Source: Adineta ricciae (taxonomy: Eukaryota > Rotifera > Eurotatoria > Adinetida > Adinetidae). From it: 64,000 nt of DNA. Below are positions 54,919 through 64,000 of the stretch, in pieces; position 1 is the first letter of the stretch, and each line of letters opens with the position of its first letter. Under the pieces are notes generated by a model, which was not told the DNA's origin, ran no database searches, and worked only from the letters and a program-made list of their open reading frames with translations. The stretch spans positions 1-64,000 of the forward strand of contig CAJNOJ010000271.1 of NCBI GenBank assembly GCA_905250025.1, written 5' to 3'. The translations under genes were made by a program, and so were the position numbers.

Positions 54919-55264
54919 TTAATTCTTGTCCAATTGTTCAACACAAGTACTAGAACGAGGAGAAACGCCTTCTTCATAGTCACTATTAATGTCACAACAA
55001 TCACTGCAGCAAACACGATCAGAGATACAGGTATCATCTTGGGAAAAATAACCATTGAAACGACCACTATTAGCGCACATACGATTAAATGGATCGTTAT
55101 TTTCATGTTTGTTTACGAGTCTTTGAAGAAAGAGGAGCTTGAGGGGAACTAGTCGTTCATTTGAAAGACTAATCTCGCTGGAATCTTCTTTTACGTATCG
55201 TGTCTGGCAACAAATTACCAATAATCCACAGAGAAGAACTAAATACAGCGTATAAAGAAGTCTT
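54919..55264 (-). CDS. secreted Cys-rich protein, last exon
   Basis: The exon follows a CATTTCAG acceptor at 55265-55266. It encodes a hydrophobic leader (LLYTLYLVLLCGLLVICC) and then a short charged linker. The Cys-dense C-terminus reads RMCANSG, DDTCISDRVCCSDCCD and STCVEQ. Stop at 54919. The start codon must come from an upstream exon supplying ATG plus one base. It is probably a small extracellular disulfide-rich protein; the family is not recognised. Confidence 0.5.
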
Positions 55265-55449
55265 CTGAAATGAATAATGAAAGAGACGTAATAAAATTTT
55301 CATTTTCGATTTGACATTTACAATGGTCAGATTTCTTTTCTTCGTCAGTCGTGAAGGAACATGAGTCAAACATTCTTTTATCATAAGAATACGAATATAC
55401 AACAGAAGGAAGAAACCTGATACACGATGTAACGAACGAAACTAATAAT

Positions 55450-56759
55450 CTAATGTGAAATAGTCAATGAATTGAAAAGTAATCTAAGTTTAGTCATGTT
55501 AACATTAACATTGTTTTGTTGATCGACAACAGATGGTAAAATCCAATAGGATTGATTGAGTAAGTTCGCTTGTACATAATAACTATATCCACCACATGGT
55601 GTAAATCGATTTGGATCAGATTTTGAACAAACAATGGGTAATGAACTTTTATCAGATCGATAAGGCATGATTTCAATAATTATTGTTTTTGATGAAGCGA
55701 AATTGATGTTTGATAAAGCTCCACCATGAATACCAAATATAATCTGAGCATTGGAAAATAGTTCAATCTGTTTTTGAATGTTTTCATTATGTTTCGAATG
55801 ATCATATTCAATATAAATTAAAGACGATTTCTGTGCATATTCATGAAGATAATCAATAACAAGATTTTCATTTTGAATAAGTCGACCACCGTTCTTCGCA
55901 TTTTCACTCGTTCGTTGTACATAAATGAGCAGATTTGATTGAAATTTCTGAAGATTTATCAACGACCAATACATTGAACGAGCATTGTACCATAGAAAAG
56001 GATGAATACCAGGTGTTCGACATGGATTTATCAGGAGTTTTGCACCGATTTTCATTCGACGATTATAATGAATAATTCGTTTCGATTGGTTTACACCTAA
56101 AAAAGAAATTTCCAAATGGGAATGTTTTGATCTTGAAATTTACCGAGAAAATTCCATATTTCTTGAACAGATCGATCAAATCTTGGTCCTTTTATGATTA
56201 AAACTTTCGAATCAGGATATTGATCTAAATATTTTCTCGAAATCGCTAACTTCGGTCCAATTCCATCGAGAAAATGTTGAAAACTCCATCCATCCGGTAC
56301 CGTATAAATGATCACTTGTTCATAAACAGCTGAAACATGATTTTCTGATACAAACGTCCTTCGAAGAGCTTTTTCATCATAATTATATCCACAAGAATCA
56401 TCGTAATAAACGCCATTTTGAACTAAAGTGACGGAAACGTTCAAATGTTCTTTGGGATCGTTGAAATAAAATCCATTTTTCTCACAATCATTATCAAAAC
56501 ATTGCGAAGAATATCGTTTGTAAAATGTCGAATTAGAAAACCAATCTTGTGAGTTCTTATCGAAGAAATTCGGCAGTTTTAATACAAATGGTTCGAGTTG
56601 ACGTGAGATTTGTTCGAATTCAGAGTTAATCGCAGTAAAAAAATAATCTCTATCTTTGATATTCGATTCATTTTCATTGAAATACCAAATTAGAAAACAC
56701 ATTTGGTAGAGAAGAATCATCGATAAGACTTTGATATAAAAAGGTCTGATGAAATTCAT
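55450..56759 (-). CDS. GT61-family glycosyltransferase
   Basis: Exon 1 is 56759-56144 and exon 2 is 56096-55450, with a 47-bp phase-1 intron; 420 residues. It has the topology of a type II Golgi/ER enzyme: a short basic N-terminus, then a signal anchor (VLSMILLYQMCFLIWYF), then the luminal catalytic part. The GT61 (DUF563, EOGT/POMGNT2/xylosyltransferase) hallmarks are WSFQHFLDGIGPKL, YVQRTSENAKNGGRLI and IFGIHGGALSNINFA, the last being the nucleotide-sugar loop. It transfers a sugar to secreted glycoproteins or polysaccharide. Acceptor and donor cannot be told. The frame is intact. Confidence 0.85.
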
Positions 56760-56999
56760 TTGTCTATTCTTCTCACAATAAAACAGATGTTTGTCAATCT
56801 ATTTGATTCAGTTTTACTGATAAGAACAACGCACATATATATAAAATATAGGCAGTTGTAACACATATTCTCCTCTCTGATCACTTTATTTGTTCGAGAC
56901 AAACAAAAGTGATAGAGAGAAAAGAAATATCTTTTTATTTTTCTCGTAATTACATTCGAAAATCAAGTAGAAAAAAAGAATTGAAAGTTCGATATGAAT

Positions 57000-57411
57000 T
57001 TATTCTTCATCAGATTCGACACTTTGATTATCCGAATCGTTTTCAACATGTTTATTTTGACGACTTGGTGGCGCCATGAGTTGACTCATACCAGAATTTG
57101 CAAACTTTCGTTGTTGTGAAATATTTGCAAATGTTTGTTGAATAAAATCAAAAGCCATTTCTTCTCCTTGTGATCTATAACAAATTAAATATTTCTTCAT
57201 CAAAAAGAGAAATCTCGTCTCACCCGCCAATTTTCGATGGTTTCTCTGTTTTTTTATTATCGTTTGTCTTCGGACGAGAACATAATTGTCCAAAATGGTC
57301 CTTCCCATACATTTGACATTGACGATTTTGACACAGTTCGGTGCATCTCTTCGCAAAACATTTCGTGTCCAAATAAAAAGCGCATTTAGGATTATTACAA
57401 ACCTTCGACAT
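57000..57411 (-). CDS. small Cys/His-rich zinc-binding-like protein
   Basis: Exon 1 is 57411-57224 and exon 2 is 57174-57000, with a 49-bp intron in phase 2; 120 residues. The N-terminal 45 residues contain eight Cys in CxxxxC-type pairs (VCNNPKCAF, KCFAKRCTELC, QCQMY, QLC) plus a His, suggesting one or two zinc sites. The C-terminal part is a short helix (MAFDFIQQTFANI) and an acidic tail ending SVESDEE. There is no signal peptide, so it is intracellular. The family is not recognised. It lies between the GT61 gene and the FG-GAP gene, all on the minus strand. Confidence 0.65.
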
Positions 57412-57531
57412 TATTCACAATTCTTCTTCTCAACCTAAATCAATCTTTATATATCTTTTCCTTATCTTTATTAGTTCCTTTTTCAAATCATTTGACAAAT
57501 ATCATAAAATATCGAAAACAAAGCGAAGAAT

Positions 57532-60500
57532 TTATATTTGAGCAGAACAGTTATTGATCAAAACTTGTAAAATACTCGAACTCATATCAGCAATGATCAA
57601 ATCCATTTTTCCATCATTATTTAAATCCGTTGAATGAATAGCAAAAGGAAGTATTTCATCATTAAGAAAAACTTCCTTTTGTTCCATAAATGTTCCATCA
57701 CCAATTCCAAGAAAAATTCCAATTGAATGAGAATTTCGATTGGCAACAGCAATATCAAAATAATCATCATTATTAAAATCATTGATTACAAGAGCAGTTG
57801 GACGACTTGAATCTCCTGTTGAATAGAAAACTACTTCTTCAAATGTTCCATTGGATTTTGAAATAAATATTCCAATATCATAAGTCAGACTATTCACTAC
57901 AACAAGATCAGGTAAATCATCTGCATTGAAATCTTTTGCAAGAATTGCAAATCCACGACTATTTCGTTCGTTCGAAAGAACTGATGTCGAATAAAATGAT
58001 CCATTGTTTGATCCGAACAGAATTAAAAGAATATTTTCTTGTAAACAAAGTAGAACTAAATCTAATTGATGATCATGATTAAAGTCATTTGTTATTGCTG
58101 ATGAAACAGAACAATTTATTCGAAATAATGAAGAAATTTCTTTTTGATAAGTCCCATCACCATTTCCAAGTAAAACATTCACTTGCGTTTTATTAATCAT
58201 TGCAAAATCCACATGTGCATCATTATTGAAATCACCCAAAGCAAATAAATCGATTTGTTCGATTAATAATTGTTTTTGTTGTTGAAATGTTCCATTTTGA
58301 TTTCCAAAAAATATTCCCACACTGTAATTATAATTATTATTCACAATCAAATCATTTTGATTATCGTTATTTAAATCCGCACAAGCGATTAGATTCGGTC
58401 CACTTGTTAATCCTGTCGAATAAAAAATTGGATGTGTTAAACTTCCATTTCCATTACCAAAAAAGATTCCAAAATTATTCGAATAATAATTCACAACAGC
58501 GACATCTTCATAACCATCATGATTGAAATCATCACTTACTAAAGACTTTGGCCATGCAGAATTTCCAGTTTCATACGAATATTTCAATTCAAATGAGATA
58601 TCACATGGTGAAACTAAACAAAAAGAAAAGAAAAATACTGATGTTTCACAATGTTCGATATAGATGTGCGAACCTGATGAAATTGTGGTTGTTGGATTTG
58701 AATAAGGATTTGTTTGATTTGAATTCGATTGGGAGATTTGTTCATCTATTTGTGTTGTTGCTTTTATAAGAGGATTGTTGTCTTGTTGATGTTGAAGATA
58801 TAAAATCGGAGGAATAACAGCGATTGAAATAAAGAGGATTATCATTAAACTAATGCAGAGAAATCGTAGTAAGTTAAAAGAAAAAGTTTTTTGCCTAAAT
58901 GGAAAGAAAATGTTTGAAACAAACAGAAGAAATAAACAGATTGATACTCAGTTGTTGGAGAGATTGATGCAACATCAGAATAACTTGGAATTTGAGTGAT
59001 TTTTGATGATTTAAATGTTGAATGAGAGAAGTCAGTTGTTGAAATATCATTTCTACGAAGTGAATGTACAAAATTTGATCGTTTCTTTCTTAAAAAGTAG
59101 ATTTTGATGAGAAAATAAAGAAGTTTCGGACAAATCCATTTGAGAATCAAACTAAGACCACGATGAAGACCAAGAAGAAGAGTTATTGTATAAAATGAAT
59201 TTAATTGTTGAATATACGTATATGAACAATACAATGGAGAACAATAATCGAAATATATCGAATAATTAACAATTGTTGACCAGGTTTCAATGAATAATTC
59301 ATTCACAAGATCGATTATTAATGTATTATGAAGAAATCGAGTTGAATTTGTCAGAGAAATCAATGTTTCATTCATATAATTGACTTGTTTTTGAATCAAT
59401 TCAATACATAATTGATCATAAAAACATTCAAGAGTTGAACTAAGAAATGCTTCCGTTGGTAAACAGCCGATTTTCAAGCCTTTTATCCAAATATTCTTTG
59501 AAGAATTTTCTTCAAAAAACTTTGCTTGACTTGTACAATTCAAAACTAATCCACATGAACATCCATCATCATAAATCATCGCTTCACTCAATGCTAAAGA
59601 ACTCAATGCCATGAATCCTAAATAAACAAAACAAAAATGACATATTCCATCATGTGTTGACGAATGTCACATGTGATTTTCATCGATCTGACAAATTCTC
59701 TTAATACCTGAGTAAAGTGATGAATTGTACCATTTCGGTGGATAATAATGATAATTTGATTCGTATGTCGATATAATTGCGTTTCCATGATTGACATATC
59801 GAAGTAAATTAATAAAATTTTCAACAATAATCGAAGCTGAAGATTGACTTTGTTTAACAAAAGAATCAATATGTGTTTGAAATGTGATTGGAGGCTGAAG
59901 TTGAGTTGTGATATAAAGTGAAGAAAGAAATTGTTCGATCGAATCATTAACAGTTTCAATCGATAGATCACATAAACCATGTAGAAATTGTAAATGTGAA
60001 GAGAAATAACGACGATAATCTCGTTTATTGTATATTGAAACATCAGACGAGAGATTTAATGTCATTTTAATTCGCCAATCATTAGAAGAAAATTCACTTG
60101 AACAAATCTGAAAAGAAAATTCGTTTTTCTTGACAATGACACTTTTCATTTACTTGATGAAATGTTGGTTGAATTGTGACGTATCGTTTGTACATTGATG
60201 AAATCGATGAACAAGGACATTGAAGTGTGTTATTATATTTGATAAAGAGTTTTGTGAAAACTTCAATCGAAGGTTTTTCGATCATTTTTGTTAAAACTTG
60301 AGGTTGAATTATTATGTAAATGATCAGAATGATAAGAGCAATTATTAAAATAACAAGATAAAGTCGAGTGGCTATTTGACCAAACCGATAGTTTTGATTT
60401 TGATTGAATTTCTTTCCAAATTGTTCTTCCGGAAACATATTTAAATTGATAATTCCATTATAGATCGTTTCAATCGCATTTTTCACAATATTTTTTATTT

Positions 60501-61673
60501 GAATCCACAGTTTCAGATGCGCTAAGAAAAAATTCATTTCTCAACAGGTTTTCTCGTCATTACAACATACCTTGAATTTGCCTTTGAGCTTTTGGTCGAA
60601 AAATTTTCGAGATAATTTTCATAATAATCGATGTTATGAATCGCGAAACAACAGTAAGACCAGCAATTGATGAAACTATTGCGATTAAAACTTGAATCGA
60701 ATTTTTCGTTCGGGCCATTTGAGAATAAGTACAATAACTCGGTAAACATGTATTATAATAACGATCAAACGAATAAATTGGATTCCATTGTTCAACAAAC
60801 ATTTGTTGAATGATTTTCGAAAATGTTGTATTCGGAGGAAAATGACTCATTTTGGAATTGTAAACAAGAGATGAGAGAGAAATCCAAGTAATACCTGTAT
60901 CTTTTAAAATATACGATGAATTCATATATGAATAAACAGCTGATAGACATGAATTTGAATAGAAACATTCAAATGATGAAAGTAAAAGAGAATTTATAGT
61001 AAAACATCCTTCTTCCATTCCACGAATTGTACCTAAACTACTTCGTTGATCTTTATAGCCGGAATATTTATACCATTTCCAACCATTTATTGAAAATTCG
61101 TTTGTACACGAAGGATTTGTTGCGCATATGCATTCACGTGTTTGATTGTTATCGTCACTTGTTAAACTATTCATTACAATCGTTAACTATATCAAAGATT
61201 AAAGGGAAAAGTTCGAACAAAAAAGTGATGATTTCCCTACTTTTGGTAATTGTTGATTAATTGTGTAATTAATTGTAAAATAATCATCAATTGGTTTTGT
61301 AAAAGGTTGATCGATTTGAGTAAAAAGTAATGATATATTTATAAAAAGATTAAAATTAAAAATCAATGATTGAATAAGTTGTTGAATTGTTGTATTCATG
61401 AGAATATTGAAATTTTCCTCACTTAACGCATTCAATGTGAACAATAAACGATGATTAAAACGATTTGTTGCATCTGCAATAGTTTTATTTGCTTTTTCAC
61501 ATAAATTTGCTAATAGACGAATTTGTTGAGCGTTGATTCCATACCATTGAATTCCTTCCGGAAGTGTTTCTAATAATTTCATCATTGAAATCCAATCTGA
61601 ACCGACGAAATCACTTGAACAAACATCATGTAAAATAGGATTAAATGAATTGAATATTGAATAGGAAATAGTC
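57532..61673 (-). CDS. multi-module membrane protein with C-terminal FG-GAP repeats (5' missing)
   Basis: Seven or eight exons fit one continuous frame: 61673-61241, 61186-60571, 60521-60154, 60107-59708, 59617-58948, and 58849-57532. The last probably loses a 60-bp intron at 58673-58614. Phases match at every junction. The N-terminal part repeats a module. Each unit has a CSS-F--SDWI segment, an extended extracellular stretch, a Cys-rich (C)FTINSLLLSSFECFY or GCLPTEAFLSSTLECFY block, a Y-rich CSY/CTY motif, and a transmembrane helix. At least two units are seen, with helices near 60690, 60350 and 59170. The C-terminal 350 residues are FG-GAP/VCBS beta-propeller repeats (DFNHDGYEDVAV, DFNNDDYFDIAVANRN, DLNNDGKMDLIIAD). 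They are like integrin alpha chains and bdelloid surface proteins. The gene is cut at the N at 61674. Confidence 0.7.
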
Positions 61674-61674
61674 N
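61674..61674. other. single-N contig join with unmerged overlap
   Basis: It ends the FG-GAP gene in mid-exon. The following 170 bases repeat 51888-52057. Confidence 0.85.
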
Positions 61675-61844
61675 CAGTACTGTATATAATCGTTCGCTAA
61701 CATATGTAATAATCAAAAACGTTCTCTAAAAATATTCAAATAAACACACGTTCTGAGAAGACAATTGCATATTGGTTTAAGGAATGCGTTAATGAAAAAA
61801 TCGCGAGTTATTTATCGATATCTACACAAACAGAAACTCATATG
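61675..61844. repeat. 170-bp contig-end overlap, copy 2
   Basis: Copy of 51888-52057. It starts at the end of the Tc1-type palindrome, where an assembler would be expected to break. Confidence 0.85.
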
Positions 61845-62857
61845 AATGACGCTATTCTACCTGCATATACTTGAAATTAAAAAAACTAGTCAGTGTTGCG
61901 ATGATTATCTCGGTAATATGGTAAGTTCGTTTTCATTCCAATTTTTCTCGCGTGATGTTACCATCGACTACGAAAGTATCTTGAAATAATACCTGTTGAC
62001 TATACTGACATCAATAAAAAGGTACAAGATTTCACTCGAATTCATTTTTGTAAGATGTTTATGATATCGTATCACATAGAAAGGGAATAAACCCAGCATG
62101 GATACATCATCCACGTTGGAAAAATGAAAAGAAATGATCGTGTAAAGAGCATATATCAGTGAACAAATATTGACAGTAGAACAAAGAAGTAATGCGATTC
62201 ACCATGTCATTGACATTAGAATAATGAAAATAAGAAATCGCTGAACTAATTTCAGAATATATTTCCTACATAGTATCAAATGATAGTTTATACGAAATTT
62301 CTTCCTATTATAACTCTGGATGATCAGAATCTCACCTCGCTCATATTGACATTTAATTGAAATGCTGTTTTGCTGTTATTTTTACTAAAAAATAAAGAAT
62401 ATTTTGTATATCGAAGTCTAATTCGTCGGTGAAGAGCTATTCAAAGAAGTAAAATATATTTTTCTGTCGATTAACTTTTTGCAAAGTTCATTTGTTTGAT
62501 CTAAACTCATCTGATCATATCGATTAGCCAATGTAATTGTTGTGATAGAAAATTCGAATTGACGGATCAACTAAATAAAACAGACATGAAGATTTTTCTT
62601 TTCATCTGATTTATTCAGATGTTTCAATTAACATTTTCCAAGACAATGCTGACAAATCCATCGATATACAATACAAAGATCATCTTCAGTCAATCTACAT
62701 TGTGCTCTATATGAACAACAGTTCGAAATTGTAAGTCTGATTCGTCAATATTAAACTTATAACAGGAACAGATTTTTGTAGCAACAATGTGTTCCGAACC
62801 ACCAGGATATATTGGATTATTCAGATCTTCTGTGTTGTAGTTTAGATCTATTCAATT
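61845..62857. other. intergenic, no gene seen
   Basis: True continuation of the contig that ends at 52057. No gene, RNA or repeat recognised. Confidence 0.45.
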
Positions 62858-62966
62858 TGATTTCTCATCCGGATGAATTAAATTAGTTCAAACTTTATTT
62901 ACAAAAACTTTCACATTGGCATCGTTTATAACTTCGAGAACATCGTCAAGATCAACGATACGAGTT

Positions 62967-63236
62967 TCACTGTTGATCATTTTTGTTATCGAATGAACAT
63001 AACAAAACAAAGATATGACTTTCTCCGACGTTTCCTAATCGTTGTATATGTGTCTGTAATTCTCCTTTGATTTTCATAGATACTAATATTTTACTCTGCC
63101 AAACACCATCAACAATAGACATTTCTATCGATCCATCTCTGGTGGAATCGTAATATTCCAAATCATCAAGAACACAATTGATATTTTTTGGTTCTGAAGG
63201 TCGATTTTCGATAATAATCAAGGTCATATTCACCAA
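62967..63236 (-). pseudogene. unknown gene fragment, copy 2
   Basis: The frame begins MVNMTLIIIENRPSEPKN and includes LDDLEYYDSTRDGSIEMS and MKIKGELQTHIQRLGNVG. It is shifted before the SLFCYVHS segment that copy 1 keeps. Each copy is broken in a different place. The family is unknown. Confidence 0.45.
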
Positions 63237-63437
63237 ACATAAAATGAACTATGAAATGACTGTAAATCAGTGTTGACATTTTCTACACTGATTAACAATT
63301 GTTCTTCATCGTTGTTTGATGTTTTCTGTTTCTTGTTAAAAGACATTGCTGCTTCATAAATAAAATACAAAATCGATTTGATCGTTATTTATTCTCAGTT
63401 TGTACAACAGACAATTATTTTCTTCGTTGCCTTTCTC

Positions 63438-63690
63438 ATGTTTAACTCGTTCCTGATTCTGAAGAGTGAGAAAATCATCAAAGATTCTTCTTTTACACAA
63501 TTATTTAACTCTAACACTAATGTCACTACCCTCAGGCCCAAAAGTTCATTTCGAACGAAAAAAGTATTCACTATTTCCGAGGTGAGAATTGATTTATTGA
63601 AATCCATGACAACTTACAGAAACTTATTGTATGTTGGTAAACAATATCGATAATTTCAATTCGAAAATCAAAAATGAAGATGTCCGATGA
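63438..63690 (+). pseudogene. small two-exon protein with a 38-nt intron, copy 2, frameshifted
   Basis: Homologous to 54157-54431. The intron (63582-63619) has the same length and the same GT and AG sites, and exon 2 is conserved. A 4-base difference in the TCTCTCAGG run (near 63530) shifts exon 1 relative to copy 1. The 5' part also differs, with a hydrophobic stretch starting at the ATG at 63438. Confidence 0.4.
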
Positions 63691-64000
63691 AATTTTTCTA
63701 TGTCAATCTTCAACAATGATTCCATTTTGGAGAATATTCTTCAGATGCTTGACAAGTAAAGATAATTATCCGTTAGACATCTGATAGTTTGCGTTGAATA
63801 AACAACCATCATTCATCTTTTCTAAATCTCCTTATCCGTTAACACTTTTAATACGAAGAAGAAAAGATGACGTTTGGAAATAATCCAACTGCATTTGGAT
63901 TATGATACAGAAACCGGTCGAAAGACAACTTTGCTGATGTTGTCTGCAAAAGAGCAGAGTAGATTTTTTAAAATTAAAATTAAAGATTGGGAGGACTGCA

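Larger units (their letters stand above)
62858..64000. repeat. homologous block X, copy 2
   Basis: Collinear with 53360-54720 and runs off the window edge. Confidence 0.85.

Noticed and set aside
54735-55106. Minus-strand hydrophobic 123-codon frame
   Set aside because: Out-of-frame reading of the Cys-rich secreted protein exon and its downstream sequence.
1-64000. CRISPR arrays, rRNA genes, bacterial operons or telomeric TGTGGG arrays
   Set aside because: None seen; introns and repeats indicate a eukaryotic genome and no regular spacer arrays exist.

Overview
The window looks like nuclear DNA of a bdelloid rotifer (Adineta/Rotaria type). It is AT-rich, has many spliceosomal introns of about 47-70 bp, and mixes animal-type genes (a 7TM receptor, a selenium-binding protein, a GT61 glycosyltransferase) with genes of bacterial or fungal type. 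It also carries gene families that are expanded in bdelloids: ADP-ribosyltransferase-TPR, NHL/kelch and FG-GAP surface proteins. Remnants of many transposon classes are present, and there are diverged duplicate blocks that look like the homologous copies expected of a degenerate tetraploid. Exon structures below were derived by hand from splice signals and phase, without transcript data.

Layout. 0-12 kb: the 3' part of a UDP-GlcNAc 4-epimerase-like gene, a hAT relic, a three-exon secreted PAN/mucin/Cys-rich gene, a dead short-chain dehydrogenase, a two-exon orphan gene, a Penelope-like RT relic, a foldback element abutting a pogo-like element, and a GPCR. 13.4-25.6 kb: two homologous blocks, each with a SET-domain gene, an unknown 145-residue ORF, an FG-GAP fragment and the end of an NHL-kelch gene. 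The first block was enlarged by a Helitron-like and a piggyBac-like insertion. 25.6-34.8 kb: two copies of the NHL-kelch gene, each head-to-head with an ADP-ribosyltransferase gene, then a nearly complete ART-TPR gene. 36-37.7 kb: a selenium-binding protein gene. 39.4-48.4 kb: a cluster of non-metazoan enzymes: arginine deiminase (with a nonsense codon), a haem-oxygenase-like iron redox enzyme, a HemK-like methyltransferase, D-Ala-D-Ala ligase and alanine racemase. 49.7-51.9 kb: a stonustoxin/MACPF-like gene interrupted near its 5' end by a Tc1-type palindrome. 52-61.7 kb: GC-rich MluI-motif repeats, small Cys-rich genes, a GT61 enzyme, and a long membrane/FG-GAP gene. 61.7-64 kb: a second copy of the 53.4-54.7 kb block.

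Six single N characters (20403, 25612, 28491, 32994, 52058, 61674) behave like contig joins. Sequence on either side of several is an unmerged overlap. The overlaps suggest that the duplicate blocks are homologous chromosomal copies interleaved by scaffolding rather than true tandem duplications. By sequence identity, 20402 joins best to 28492 and 25611 joins to 25613. Likewise 52057 joins to 61845, which leaves 52059-61673 as a separate piece.

Functionally, alr makes D-alanine and ddl would join two D-alanines. They sit head-to-head across about 325 bp and both have introns in conserved-frame positions, which indicates adaptation to a eukaryotic host. Several other genes are decaying: SDR, SET copies, ADI, one ART copy, one NHL-kelch copy, and SELENBP1 with one frameshift.
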